Assembly: GCA_030017715.1 (NCBI GenBank)
Contig: JASEIU010000002.1
Span: forward strand, 174,915-238,914
Origin: Candidatus Saccharicenans sp.
GTDB lineage: Bacteria; Acidobacteriota; Aminicenantia; Aminicenantales; Saccharicenantaceae
Reading direction: 5' to 3'
Length of the DNA: 64,000 bases
The notes beneath the pieces were generated by a model that was given only the letters and a program-made list of their open reading frames with translations, made no database searches and was not told the DNA's origin. A program made the translations under genes and the position numbers. Each line of letters begins with the position of its first letter. Within the stretch, counting starts at the first letter, position 1. Below are positions 8,839 to 18,176 of this stretch, in pieces.

Positions 8839-10107
8839 ATGCTGACTCAGATTGGCCTGTTCCTTATGTTTCTGGTTTTAAGCGCCTTTTTTTCCTCTTC
8901 CGAGACGGCCTTCCTGTCGGTCAACCCGTATACTCTGGAAAACCTGGAAAAGAAGGGCTCAGGACGGGCCCGGCTCACCAGAAAAATGCTGGCTCGGTTG
9001 AGCGAACTCCTGTCAACTATCCTGATAGGTAATACCCTGGTCAACGTCGCCGCGGCTTCTTTAGCCACCTCCATTTTCGCCAGGCTGTCTTCAGACCCCG
9101 GTCGGGCCGTAATCATGGCCACCCTGACCACCACCGTTTTGATTCTGGTGTTCGGCGAAATCACTCCCAAGACGTTGGCCGCCTACCGACCCGTCCAGGC
9201 CACCTCCCTTTTTATATATCCGGTCAGGCTTCTCTACTATCTGTTCTACCCATTAACCTGGCTTTTTTCCCTGCTGACCGGAATTTTTCTGCCTCGCGAG
9301 GAGCGGCAGCGTTTTCTTTCCACCCGGCACCTGAGCGAGGAAGAAATAAAATTGGTCATCGGTTCCGGCGCCCGCGGGTTATCTCGCTTCCGGAGGAAAA
9401 TGCTGGCCGGCATTCTCGACCTCAGCCGACGCCCGATTAAGGAAATCATGGTTCCCCGCACCCAGGTCCGGGCCATGGAAATAAATTCCACTCTGTCCGA
9501 AGTGTTGAAGCTCATCCAGGAAAGCGGTTATTCCCGTTACCCGGTTTTTCGTAACACCATCGACAACATCGAAGGCATCGTCCATACCAAGGACTTCCTG
9601 CCTGTTGCTTCCTCCCGGGAAGAGTTCAGCCTGGGCCGGCTGCTACGGCGGCCGCTGGTCGTCCCGGAGCTGGCCAGCATCGAGCAGGTCCTGCTGCAGA
9701 TGCAGGAAAAAGCCGTTCATATGGCCCTGGTGGTGGATGAGTTCGGCAGCTTTGAGGGCATCGTCACCCTGGAAGACATAATGGAAGAAATCGTCGGCGA
9801 CATCCGCGACGAGCATGACCGCCGAGCCGAGGACTGGTACCAGAAGGTGGGAGAAAACGAATACCTGATTAAAGGAACCGTCCCCATCAAAGAGATAAAC
9901 GAGGTCCTGGACCTGGGCATTCCGGAGAAAAAAGACTACACTACCCTGGCCGGACTGTTTCTCTATCATTACGGCCACCTGCCGGTGGAGAAGGATTCGG
10001 TCACCGCCAACGGTCTGCAGTTCACGGTGGAAAAAATGAGCCGTCGCCATCTTAACCAGATTCGCGTCAGGCTGCTGCCCGGAAAAGCTGAAGAGACGGA
10101 AGAATGA
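8839..10107 (+). CDS. CNNM/CorC family transporter with CBS pair (HlyC/CorC type)
   Basis: 422 residues. Domains in order: DUF21/CNNM membrane domain (about 1-150, with FFSSSETAFLS near residue 17 and FGEITPKTLAA near 105), two CBS domains (about 205-325, including MVPRTQVRAMEIN and VVDEFGSFEGIVTLEDIMEEI), and a C-terminal transporter-associated (CorC_HlyC) domain with the typical DYTTLAGLFLY segment. Family members are implicated in magnesium or cobalt export; substrate here is unknown. Its TGA overlaps the smpB start as ATGA (10104-10107). Confidence 0.9.
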   Translation: MLTQIGLFLMFLVLSAFFSSSETAFLSVNPYTLENLEKKGSGRARLTRKMLARLSELLSTILIGNTLVNVAAASLATSIFARLSSDPGRAVIMATLTTTVLILVFGEITPKTLAAYRPVQATSLFIYPVRLLYYLFYPLTWLFSLLTGIFLPREERQRFLSTRHLSEEEIKLVIGSGARGLSRFRRKMLAGILDLSRRPIKEIMVPRTQVRAMEINSTLSEVLKLIQESGYSRYPVFRNTIDNIEGIVHTKDFLPVASSREEFSLGRLLRRPLVVPELASIEQVLLQMQEKAVHMALVVDEFGSFEGIVTLEDIMEEIVGDIRDEHDRRAEDWYQKVGENEYLIKGTVPIKEINEVLDLGIPEKKDYTTLAGLFLYHYGHLPVEKDSVTANGLQFTVEKMSRRHLNQIRVRLLPGKAEETEE

Positions 10108-10556
10108 AAATCATAGCTACCAATAAGAACGCCCACCACAACTATGAGATCCTGGAGACCATGGAGGCGGGCCTGGCCCTGACCGGGAGCGAGGTTAAGT
10201 CCATAAGGGAGGGCAGGATCAGCCTCAAAGAAAGTTACGCCGATTTTCAGGGCGACGAGCTTTTTTTGATCGACTGCAATATCAGTCCCTATCATGCGGC
10301 CAATGTTTTCAACCACGAGCCGACCCGGGCCAGAAAACTTCTGCTGCATCGCCGGGAGCTGAAAAGGCTGGCCGGAAAAATTCAGGAGCGGGGCCTGACC
10401 CTGGTCCCGACCAGGGTCTATCTCAACGACCGGGGACTGGTCAAAATAGAACTGGCCCTGGCCCGCGGCAAGAAAACCTTCGAGAAACGGGAAACCATCA
10501 AGAAGCGGGATGTGGAGCGAGAAATACGCGCCGAGCTTAAAAAAAGCCTGCGCTGA
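10104..10556 (+). CDS. smpB: SsrA-binding protein SmpB
   Basis: 150 residues. SmpB binds tmRNA and delivers it to stalled ribosomes for trans-translation. Signature segments are NKNAHHNYEILETMEAGLAL, GSEVKSIREG, and the C-terminal KKTFEKRETIKKRDVEREI tail that enters the mRNA channel. It is translationally coupled to the CNNM gene by a four-base overlap and converges on pdxA with an 11-bp gap. The tmRNA gene (ssrA), often adjacent, was not seen in this window. Confidence 0.96.
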   Translation: MKIIATNKNAHHNYEILETMEAGLALTGSEVKSIREGRISLKESYADFQGDELFLIDCNISPYHAANVFNHEPTRARKLLLHRRELKRLAGKIQERGLTLVPTRVYLNDRGLVKIELALARGKKTFEKRETIKKRDVEREIRAELKKSLR

Positions 10557-10567
10557 TCCCGGCCGGC

Positions 10568-11530
10568 TCAGCCGCTGGCCAGCTTCCAGGCCAGCCACAG
10601 GGCTTCCCGGAAACTATCCAGGCTGGCCAGTCCTTTACCGGCCAGGTCAAAGGCGGTCCCGTGGTCCGGGGAGGTCCGGATGAAGGGTAATCCCAGTGTC
10701 AGATTGACCCCCCGTTCAAACGACAGGAGTTTGAAGGCACTCAGCCCCTGGTCATGATAGAGCGCAATTACCATCTTCTCCGGTCTGTCCAGAGCTTTAA
10801 GAAAAATGGTATCGGCCGGAAAGGGGCCGGAGAGATTTAAACCTTCAGACCTGGCTTCAGCCACGGCCGGGATGACCTCCTGTTTTTCTTCCTGGCCCAG
10901 AGCTCCGTTTTCTCCGGCATGCGGATTCAGCCCGCAGACCAGCAACTCTTCAACTCCCAGGTTCCATCGGATCAGGTGCCGCTTGAGAATCCGGAAGAAA
11001 GCCAGCAGATTCTGTCGCCGAACCCGGCTGATGGCTTCCCTGAGCGGCAGATGATGGGTGAACAGGGACAGCTTCAGCCGGTTCGACCAGAAGGTCATTA
11101 TGGCTTCGGGAAAAATGGATTCCAGAAACTCGGTGTGGCCCCGGTATTTTATTCCGGCCTGATGCCAGGCCTCCTTGGAAACGGGAGCCGTCACCAGGGC
11201 CTGGAGTTCGCCCCTTTCCGCCGCCTCCACCGCGGCGCAGAAAAAATCAAACGAGGCCCGGCCCCCGGCGGCGGTAGGGGAGCCGGGTTGAAGTTTTTCC
11301 GGCGGAGCGCCCGCTTCCCTCAACTCAATGTTCCCGGCCGACAGAGCTGCCGACAACAGGTCTGAAGGCAGACCCAGTAGCCGGACCCAGTCTTCGAGTA
11401 TTTTTTTCTGACCGAAAATGACAAACCCGGCCTCTGGCAGGCTTGATAATTCCATGAGAATTCGCAGGATTATTTCCGGACCAATCCCGGCCGGGTCGCC
11501 CAGGGTCAGACCAATAATCGGAGCCCTCAT
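10568..11530 (-). CDS. pdxA: 4-hydroxythreonine-4-phosphate dehydrogenase PdxA
   Basis: 320 residues. Oxidises 4-phosphohydroxy-L-threonine in the DXP-dependent pyridoxal phosphate pathway. Family motifs: GLTLGDPAGIGPEI at the N-terminus, VTAPVSKEAWHQAG and YRGHTEFLE in the middle, ALYHDQGLSAFKLLSFERGV and RTSPDHGTAFDLAGKG near the C-terminus, including the metal-binding His residues. Follows the Hfq-like gene on the same strand after 38 bp and probably shares its promoter. A PdxA2-type enzyme of other specificity is less likely given the motif match. Confidence 0.93.
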   Translation of the reverse strand: MRAPIIGLTLGDPAGIGPEIILRILMELSSLPEAGFVIFGQKKILEDWVRLLGLPSDLLSAALSAGNIELREAGAPPEKLQPGSPTAAGGRASFDFFCAAVEAAERGELQALVTAPVSKEAWHQAGIKYRGHTEFLESIFPEAIMTFWSNRLKLSLFTHHLPLREAISRVRRQNLLAFFRILKRHLIRWNLGVEELLVCGLNPHAGENGALGQEEKQEVIPAVAEARSEGLNLSGPFPADTIFLKALDRPEKMVIALYHDQGLSAFKLLSFERGVNLTLGLPFIRTSPDHGTAFDLAGKGLASLDSFREALWLAWKLASG

Positions 11531-11568
11531 CTGGCCTTTCTTAATTTCTTTCAGGCTACCATTTAGGG

Positions 11569-11883
11569 CTATTTTTCTTCCTGCTCCAGTTTGAACAGGT
11601 ATTTAACCTGGCGCTTGTAAACCAACAGATTGGGAGCCCCTTCCCGGTTTAGCTTGAAGCAGTTGCGGTCATACCATTCAATATAGCCCTCCACCCTTTC
11701 TCCGTCGGCCAGCACCACGGCTATCGGGGTCTTCTTGTTCATCTGCTTGAGGAAATAATAATTTTCGGCGTGGGTATCATGCGGGGGAGGCATCTTCCTT
11801 TTAGCCGCTTCCTTTTCCCTGGCCTCCTTGGTTATTTTTTCCTTGACTTCGGAAAGGTCGGGGCGGATTAATTTTCTTTGCAT
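11569..11883 (-). CDS. Hfq-like (Sm-fold) RNA-binding protein with N-terminal extension
   Basis: 104 residues. The C-terminal half (about 44-100) follows the Hfq pattern: YYFLKQMNKKTPIAVVLADG (Sm1, where Hfq has V-x-V-x-L-x-x-G), then EGYIEWYDRNCFKL, and LVYKRQVKYLFK in place of the Hfq Sm2 YKHAIS segment. About 40 charged residues, rich in Lys and Glu, precede it. ATG at 11883 has GAGG six bases upstream. Hfq normally begins near the Sm fold, so the extension is unusual. Assignment as an Sm-type RNA chaperone is likely but RNA-binding residues differ, so true Hfq function is uncertain. Confidence 0.7.
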   Translation of the reverse strand: MQRKLIRPDLSEVKEKITKEAREKEAAKRKMPPPHDTHAENYYFLKQMNKKTPIAVVLADGERVEGYIEWYDRNCFKLNREGAPNLLVYKRQVKYLFKLEQEEK

Positions 11884-11921
11884 CGGCACCCTCACTTTAA
11901 GAGAAGAAAATCTTTAGTAAG

Positions 11922-11950
11922 ATATTAACACCTGAAAAACAAAATTGCAA
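11922..11950 (-). promoter_or_regulatory. Promoter of Hfq-like gene and pdxA
   Basis: Minus strand TTGCAA (11950-11945), 17-bp spacer, TAATAT (11927-11922). Start expected near 11915, leaving a 32-nt leader that contains the GAGG ribosome-binding site. Confidence 0.55.
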
Positions 11951-12441
11951 CTTTTTAATTGGTGAGGTGCGGCCGGATTCTTATGGACGGCAAGGCCGGG
12001 CCGGTCGGTTTTATCGGATATCAGCGTTTAAGTATTCGGGACCGGCTTACGCCTTCCGGCCGGGCACTACCGGTTGAGCAGCCGGCCGGCTCTTGACTTT
12101 CTCTTCTCTTATTCCATAGAATTGAGAGCGATGAACTCGGCGGCCGGGCGTTATGTCTTTTATTTCCTCTGGTTTTTTTTCTTCGTGAGTCTGGGAAATA
12201 TCGTCATCCATGATTTTGTCTGTCACGAGGAGCTTCATCAGCTGGTCAACCCGGTCCATCATTATTTCCATAACCCCGGCGGCAACAGCCAGGACCTGGT
12301 TCGCTGGACGCCCGGGAGTTCGGAAAAATTATTTCTTCTGATTATAGATTTCCGCCCGTCGGATTTTAAGCCCTCCATTTTTCACCCGCCCGATTAAGCC
12401 CCGCCTTCCGCTCTGATTATCTTTTTAAACCGGAGGTTACG
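11951..12441. other. Intergenic region between Hfq-like gene and RND operon
   Basis: Nearly 500 bp. The only candidate gene is a weak 74-codon minus-strand frame at 12047-12271. Inverted G/C-rich words (GCCGGCCGG type) occur around 12050-12095 but no hairpin with a T-run was found. No convincing promoter for the RND operon was identified. Confidence 0.5.
12047..12271 (-). CDS. Possible small hypothetical protein
   Basis: 74-codon frame starting ATG at 12271. The predicted protein has an acidic amphipathic N-terminal half (MDRVDQLMKLLVTDKIMDDD) and a basic Pro/Arg-rich tail. The frame stays open for 19 codons upstream of the ATG before a stop at 12331-12329. There is no good Shine-Dalgarno, and no family was recognised. 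The opposite strand also has a comparable open frame. It may be spurious. Confidence 0.25.
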   Translation of the reverse strand: MEIMMDRVDQLMKLLVTDKIMDDDISQTHEEKKPEEIKDITPGRRVHRSQFYGIREEKVKSRPAAQPVVPGRKA

Positions 12442-13668
12442 ATGTCATTTGCCCTGCTGTTTTTATTGATATTTTCTCAAGGCGCGCAGGTCGAAAGGCT
12501 GCCGTCCCTGCCGCTTTCCGTGGAGGCGGCGGTGGAACTGGCCTGCAGACAAAACCCGGCGCTTCTGGCTCTGGCCGGAGAAGTTGACGCCGCCCGGGGA
12601 CGGACGGGCATGGATTCTGCCCTGCCCGAAGCTGAAATGGCGCTGGAAGTGGCCGGTCTGAAATTTTCGGGCGCCGGAATGGTAGAACGGGAAACCAGCC
12701 TGGGCCTCCTGCAAACCATCCCTTTCCCCGGGAAGCTGAAACTGAGGGAGAGGGCCGGGCGGGTAGCCGAGGAAGAAGCCGTTCTGAGGCTCCAGAGAGC
12801 CCGGCTGTTGCTGGCCGCCGAGGTCAGGAAAGCTTATTACCGCAGCCTTCTTCAGCAGAAGACTGTGGAAATCCTGTTGAAAAATCTGGAGCTTCTCGAG
12901 GAAATTCAAAAAAATGCTGTTTCTCGTTACGCCCTTGCGGCCGTGCCTTACAGCGACATTCTCCGGGTCAGGCTGGAAACGGCCCGCACCCGGAACGACC
13001 TCATAGAGGCCAGGAAAGATCTGGCGGTTAGCCTCCAGGAATTGACCGGGCTCCTGGGCTTAAAGCCAGACCAGGAACCGGTGTTGACTTCCGACCTCGA
13101 GGCCCGTCAGCCCATTACGGAACTGGAAGAATTGCTGACCCGCAAGAAAGAGCTGAGCCCGACTCTAAGACTGACCCGGCTGCGACAGGATCGGGCCGAA
13201 TTGCTGGTCAGGCTGGCCGACCGGGACCGCTGGCCGGACTTTTCCTTCGGGCTTTTCGCCCCGAGCAAGAAACTGGGCGCGGCCGGATTCAGCCTCGGCC
13301 TGAGCTATCCGCTGTTTTCCAGGAAAAAACTGACCGGGGAAAAAATCCTGGCCGAGGCCGAACGGCAGAAGGCCGGCTTTGAAATCCAGGCGGCGGAAAG
13401 ATTTTTTGAAAGCCGGTCCAGGCAGGCCGCAGCCGCAATCGTCCAGAGCCGGGAACAGGTCAGGATCTTCGAGGACAGCCTCCTTCAGGATTCCGGAGCC
13501 GAGCTGGACAAGGCCCTTGAGGATTACCGCCTGGGAAAGCTCGATTCACTCAGCCTGATGGACCTTTACCGCAGCTTCAGTCTGGTCCGCCTGGAATATT
13601 ACCGGGCCATTTTCCTGTACCTGGCAGCCCTGGCTGAGTTCGAAGCTGCCGGTGAAAACTATGAATAA
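12442..13668 (+). CDS. TolC/CusC-type outer membrane efflux protein
   Basis: 408 residues. Signal peptide (about 1-16, MSFALLFLLIFSQGAQ) then the alternating helical repeats of an outer-membrane factor: PLSVEAAVELACRQNPALLA begins the family's first repeat and LLQTIPFPGKLKLRERAG is typical of heavy-metal CzcC/CusC proteins. Forms the exit duct for the RND pump. GGAGG is seven bases upstream of the ATG. Its stop overlaps an alternative start of the next gene, so the three RND genes form one operon. Confidence 0.88.
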   Translation: MSFALLFLLIFSQGAQVERLPSLPLSVEAAVELACRQNPALLALAGEVDAARGRTGMDSALPEAEMALEVAGLKFSGAGMVERETSLGLLQTIPFPGKLKLRERAGRVAEEEAVLRLQRARLLLAAEVRKAYYRSLLQQKTVEILLKNLELLEEIQKNAVSRYALAAVPYSDILRVRLETARTRNDLIEARKDLAVSLQELTGLLGLKPDQEPVLTSDLEARQPITELEELLTRKKELSPTLRLTRLRQDRAELLVRLADRDRWPDFSFGLFAPSKKLGAAGFSLGLSYPLFSRKKLTGEKILAEAERQKAGFEIQAAERFFESRSRQAAAAIVQSREQVRIFEDSLLQDSGAELDKALEDYRLGKLDSLSLMDLYRSFSLVRLEYYRAIFLYLAALAEFEAAGENYE

Positions 13669-13696
13669 AGAAAATTATTTAGCGGAGAGATTGGCC

Positions 13697-14839
13697 ATGC
13701 GGCATAAAAACATCTTTTCAAAAATAATAATAATCGTTATCCTGGCGGCGGCAACCTTTATCAACAACGGTTGCAACCGCCCGTTTTCAAGCCCTCAAAC
13801 TTCAAGCTCTGCAGAAGCAGACGAACCTCAGCCCCGGCAGGTAGTGTTGACCGCCCAAGCCGAACGGCTGGCGGGAATAAAACTGGCCAGGTTAAGCCCG
13901 CAGTCTATAAGTCCTGAACTTCTGGTCCCGGCCGAGGTGGAACTCAATCCCCGGGCCTTCTTCCGCCTGACCGCCAGAACTTCAGGCCGGGTGGAGCAAA
14001 TGCTGGCCTATGAAGGAGACCGGGTTGAGCAAGGTCAGGTGGTGGCCAGGTTGTTCAGCCTGTCCTATCTGGAAAGCCTGACCGAGCTCCGGCTGGCTGC
14101 CGACCGGCTGGCCCGGCTGGATAAAATTGACTCGCCTGACAGGGAGTCGGCCCGGTCGGTGGTCGGTTCGGCCAGAGATAAGCTGCGCTTGCTCGGTTTA
14201 ACCGATAAAGACCTCGACCGCCTGTTACAGCAGCCAGACGGGATGCCTCTGTATGAATTTACCAGCCCGGCTGACGGCCAGGTGGTGTCCACTTCCGTCT
14301 TCCCGGGAGATTTCCTTGAAACCGGCGCCCCGCTGATGGAGATTGCCTCCTATGAGCTGCTCTGGGTTGAAGGCCGGGTTCAGGAAAAGGACCTGGGTTT
14401 GATAAGCCAGGGGCAGACTGCAGTCATAAGAACCGCCGCCTATCCCGGGCTGGAATTTAAGGGACGGGTCACTTTTATTTCTCCGGTTCTGGATAAAGCA
14501 ACCAGGACGCTAAGGGTCCGGGCTGAAGTTGCCAATTCTTCCGGACGGCTCAAACCTGGCATGTACGTTGACCTGGCTATCAAGCTGGCCGAGCAAACGG
14601 TCCTGGCCGTTCCGGAACAGGCGGTGGTTGAAATTGACGGCCAGAAAACGGTTTTCATTCCCGAAGGCCCCGGCACTTACCGTCCTCAAGCCATTCAGAC
14701 CGGTTCGCCGGTCGGGGGCTGGCTTCCGGTGATTTCCGGTCTGTCGGCCGGAGAAGATTACGTAACCTCCGGGGCTTTCCTGCTCAAGGCAGAGCTGCTC
14801 AAACACACTCTTGGTGAAGGAGACCATCACCATGATTGA
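13697..14839 (+). CDS. RND efflux periplasmic adaptor (CusB/CzcB type)
   Basis: 380 residues from the ATG at 13697, which has GGAGAGA six bases upstream and starts a membrane-spanning signal (MRHKNIFSKIIIIVILAA) ending in a possible lipobox NNGC. ATG 13661 and GTG 13652 are in frame upstream and would add 12-15 residues. The barrel-sandwich (RVEQMLAYEGDRVEQGQVVA), helical hairpin and beta-barrel (GLEFKGRVTFISPVLDKATRTL) domains follow the metal-RND adaptor plan. The protein ends in a His-rich tail, GDHHHD, which might bind metal. It links the inner-membrane pump to the outer-membrane duct. Overlaps the pump gene by 8 bp. Confidence 0.87.
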   Translation: MRHKNIFSKIIIIVILAAATFINNGCNRPFSSPQTSSSAEADEPQPRQVVLTAQAERLAGIKLARLSPQSISPELLVPAEVELNPRAFFRLTARTSGRVEQMLAYEGDRVEQGQVVARLFSLSYLESLTELRLAADRLARLDKIDSPDRESARSVVGSARDKLRLLGLTDKDLDRLLQQPDGMPLYEFTSPADGQVVSTSVFPGDFLETGAPLMEIASYELLWVEGRVQEKDLGLISQGQTAVIRTAAYPGLEFKGRVTFISPVLDKATRTLRVRAEVANSSGRLKPGMYVDLAIKLAEQTVLAVPEQAVVEIDGQKTVFIPEGPGTYRPQAIQTGSPVGGWLPVISGLSAGEDYVTSGAFLLKAELLKHTLGEGDHHHD

Positions 14840-17800
14840 TCGCCTCATCAGTTTTTCCCTTCGGGAACGGTTGCTGGTCATAATCCTGATCCTGTTGATC
14901 CTGGCTGCCGGTATTTATTCCTTTCTCAGGCTGCCGATTGACGCCTTCCCCGACGTTACCAGCGTCCAGGTGGAAATCCTCTCCTATGCCCCGGGCTATT
15001 CTCCGTTTGAAGTGGAAAAGTTTGTTACCTTTCCCCTGGAAATTACCCTGCGCGGCCTGCCCGGTCTGACCCAGCTGCGGTCGGTCTCCAGAGCCGGGCT
15101 GTCGGTCATCACCGCCGTCTTTGCCGACCGGACGGATATTTATTTTGCCAGGCAACAGGTGTTCGAGCGGCTGTCGGAAGCCAGGGAGAAAATGCCGGAG
15201 GGCGTTGAAATCAGCCTGGGGCCGGTGGCCACGGCCATGGGCGAAATCTTCCAGTACACCATTGAAGGCAACGAGCCGACAGGTGATGAAAACTGGACAG
15301 CCCACCTCACCGAACTGCGGACCATCCAGGACTGGGTTATCACTCCGGTCTTAAAAAGCGTGCCGGGAGTCATCGACGTCAACTCCTTTGGCGGGTATAT
15401 CAAGCAATACCTGGTCAAAATCGACCCCGGCCGGCTCCTGCGCTACGACCTGACCCTGTCCCAGGTGGTGGAGGCGGTCAGGGCCAGCAATCTGAACGTG
15501 GGCGGCAGCGTCATCGAAAGGGGCCCGCAGCAGTTCATTGTCCGGGGCACCGGGATGTTTAATGGCCTGGAGGATATTGAGCGCTCGGTGGTGAAAGCCG
15601 AGCGGGGAGTGCCCATCCTTCTTCAGGATGTAGCCACGATTGAACCCGGCTTCGCCGTCCGCCAGGGAGCGGCCCTGATCAACGGCGAAAAAGAGGCGGT
15701 GGGCGGCATCGTTCTGATGCTCAAAGGAGAAAACAGCCGCCTGGTAACCCGCCGGGTGGAAGAAAAGGTCAATGAAATCAACAGCAGCGGGTTGCTGCCG
15801 GCCGGGCTTAAAATCGTTCCTTTTTATAAGCGCACGGATATCGTCGAAAAAAGTGTGCGGACAATTGAGGAAGCGCTTCTGCTGGGAGCTCTGCTGGTAG
15901 TCCTGGTGGTCTTCTTGTTTCTCCGCAGCTTCCGCGGTTCGCTGGTCGTGATTCTGTCCCTGCCGCTGGCGGTGCTGCTGACTTTTGTGGTCATGAAATG
16001 GACCGGTCTGACGGCCAACCTGATGTCACTCGGAGGGCTGGCCATCTCCATCGGTATGATCATAGATGCCGCCATCATCCAGGTAGAAAACATCCAGCGC
16101 CACCTGGCAGAAAACCGGAAAAAAGACCTGGTCACGTTTCTTCGGGCCGTGCTTGAAGTCAGAAAGCCAAGCATCTTCGGGGAAATAATAATCGCCCTGA
16201 CCTTTCTTCCGCTGCTCAGCCTCCAGGGCATCGAAGGCAAGATGTTCTCCCCGCTGGCCCTGACGCTGTCGATTGCCATCATCTGCTCGCTGCTCATCTC
16301 TCTCTTCATAATCCCGGGCCTGGCTTATTTAATTCTGAGCGTTCCCCGGGACCATCAGAGCCGGTTTATGAATGCGCTCCATAAAATTTATGCCTCCGGT
16401 TTGCGCTGGTCTCTCCGGCACGGCCGGGTGGTGGTCGGGCTGATGGTAATCCTGCTGGCGGCCAGCCTGTGGATTATTCCCTCCCTCGGGCGCGAGTTCA
16501 TTCCGATCATGGACGAAGGAGCCTTCGATATGGACATTCAGATGCTGCCCGGGATCTCGCTGACCCAGGCGCTGGAAATCACCCGTGAAGTGCAGCAAAG
16601 GCTGAAACAATTTCCTGAGCTGGAAACTGTAGTTTCTCGCACGGGACAGACTGGCATCGCTCTGGAAGCCCGCGGGGTGGAAAAGACGGGTTTCGTCGGT
16701 TCGCTCCGGCCTCGCCGGGAGTGGACATCGGCCAGGACCAGAGAAGAGCTGACCGAAAAGATGCGTCGGGCGATAGAAGATATCCCCGGCATATCTTTTT
16801 CTTTCAGCCAGCCCATCGCCTGCCGCATCGACGAACTGGTGGCCGGAACCAGGGCCCAGCTTATCATAAAGCTTTTCGGGGAAGACCTGGACGTCCTGCG
16901 GACCAAAGCGGCCGAGATTGCGGCTGTGGTCAGAGAAATCCGCGGGACCTCCGACCTGGTGGTGGAGACCATCTCCGGCCAGCCTTACCTGGTGGTCGAC
17001 CTGGACCGACAGGCCTTACAGCGGCACGGCCTGAGAGCGGCCGAGGTCCTGTCGCTGGTGGAAATCGCCTCCGCCGGCAAGGCTCTGACCAGGATGTTCG
17101 AAGGCGAGCGGGCGTTTGAGGTGGTGATCAAATACCCTGAAAACCTGCGTCGGTCGGCCGAACAGCTGCGAGAGCTACTGGTCGACACGCCCGGCGGTTA
17201 TCGTCTGCCGCTCGGACAGCTGGCCCACATCCGGGAAGTTGAAGGCCCGGCCCAGATCAGCCGGGAAGCCGGCTTCAGGCGGATTGGGCTTGAGGTTAAT
17301 ATCAGCGGGCGAGACCTCGGCTCTTTTGTGGCCGAAGCCCGGGAAAGAATCAGTCGCCAGGTCAGCCTGCCGTCAGGCTACCGCCTGGAATGGGGCGGCC
17401 AGTTCGAAAACCAGCAGCGGGCGATGCGCCGGCTGGCCATTATCGTTCCGGTCACCCTGCTCCTGATCTTCTTCCTTTTATTTACGACTTTTGATTCTTT
17501 TAAGCTGGCCCTGCTGGTGCTGCTGACGTTGCCCTTCGCCCTGATTGGCGGAGTTTTCTCGCTCTGGCTGTCAGGACTTTACCTGTCGGTTCCGGCTTCG
17601 GTGGGTTTTATCGCGCTCCTGGGCATAGCCGTGCTGAACGGCGTCGTCCTGGTGAGTTACTTCCAGCAGCTTACTAAGAATAGCTGCTTTCCGTTTGACG
17701 AAGCCATAATTCAGGCCGCCGGACACAGGCTGCGGCCGGTCCTGATGACCGCCCTGACCACGCTGCTGGGTTTGTTGCCGCTTCTCTTTGCCCGCGGTCC

Positions 17801-17939
17801 CGGGTCGGAAGTCCAGCGCCCGCTGGCCACAGTGGTGGTCGGCGGCTTGCTAACTTCAACCTTCCTGACCCTTCTCCTTCTGCCGTTGCTATATCGCTGG
17901 ACCTGCGGAATAAAAGAAATGAACCAGGACGGCAATTGA
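14832..17939 (+). CDS. Heavy-metal efflux RND pump (CusA/CzcA family)
   Basis: 1035 residues, full length, with twelve predicted membrane helices and two large periplasmic loops. Start chosen at ATG 14832 with AAGGAGA upstream. The N-terminal LPIDAFPDVTSVQVEI pattern and the TM4 region LGGLAISIGMIIDAAIIQVEN place it in the HME branch, which expels metal ions using proton influx. TM4 resembles CusA (Asp-Ala, first Asp of CzcA-type DFG missing), while the porter motif ACRIDELVAGTRAQLIIKLFG resembles CzcA (Glu where CusA has a Met ligand). Metal specificity is therefore unclear. Last gene of the operon. Confidence 0.93.
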   Translation: MIDRLISFSLRERLLVIILILLILAAGIYSFLRLPIDAFPDVTSVQVEILSYAPGYSPFEVEKFVTFPLEITLRGLPGLTQLRSVSRAGLSVITAVFADRTDIYFARQQVFERLSEAREKMPEGVEISLGPVATAMGEIFQYTIEGNEPTGDENWTAHLTELRTIQDWVITPVLKSVPGVIDVNSFGGYIKQYLVKIDPGRLLRYDLTLSQVVEAVRASNLNVGGSVIERGPQQFIVRGTGMFNGLEDIERSVVKAERGVPILLQDVATIEPGFAVRQGAALINGEKEAVGGIVLMLKGENSRLVTRRVEEKVNEINSSGLLPAGLKIVPFYKRTDIVEKSVRTIEEALLLGALLVVLVVFLFLRSFRGSLVVILSLPLAVLLTFVVMKWTGLTANLMSLGGLAISIGMIIDAAIIQVENIQRHLAENRKKDLVTFLRAVLEVRKPSIFGEIIIALTFLPLLSLQGIEGKMFSPLALTLSIAIICSLLISLFIIPGLAYLILSVPRDHQSRFMNALHKIYASGLRWSLRHGRVVVGLMVILLAASLWIIPSLGREFIPIMDEGAFDMDIQMLPGISLTQALEITREVQQRLKQFPELETVVSRTGQTGIALEARGVEKTGFVGSLRPRREWTSARTREELTEKMRRAIEDIPGISFSFSQPIACRIDELVAGTRAQLIIKLFGEDLDVLRTKAAEIAAVVREIRGTSDLVVETISGQPYLVVDLDRQALQRHGLRAAEVLSLVEIASAGKALTRMFEGERAFEVVIKYPENLRRSAEQLRELLVDTPGGYRLPLGQLAHIREVEGPAQISREAGFRRIGLEVNISGRDLGSFVAEARERISRQVSLPSGYRLEWGGQFENQQRAMRRLAIIVPVTLLLIFFLLFTTFDSFKLALLVLLTLPFALIGGVFSLWLSGLYLSVPASVGFIALLGIAVLNGVVLVSYFQQLTKNSCFPFDEAIIQAAGHRLRPVLMTALTTLLGLLPLLFARGPGSEVQRPLATVVVGGLLTSTFLTLLLLPLLYRWTCGIKEMNQDGN

Positions 17940-18176
17940 AGCCTGAAGCAATCCGTTCCATCCCGGACGGACGGTGGCGCTGAATCGTTGAACGAGGACG
18001 GAGAGGACGCCGAGGACGGCCCCTCCTGCCAGGCCCGATGATCACCGAAACAGAGAAGCCGTCATAAAAAGTAGAATTTTAATTTTCTCTCCAGGAAGAG
18101 ACGTCCGGTGCGGCCGGCAAACCCGGGGAAAAACCTGATTGTTGAAATATCCGCTGTATCGGCCGGGCGCAGGTCT
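17940..18176. other. Convergent intergenic spacer
   Basis: 237 bp between the RND pump and the DUF5916 gene, which end facing each other. No gene, no stem with a T-run and no strong promoter is seen. Confidence 0.5.

Noticed and set aside
12074-12397. 107-codon plus-strand frame in the Hfq/RND spacer
   Set aside because: No ribosome-binding site and no family; overlaps an equally weak minus-strand frame.
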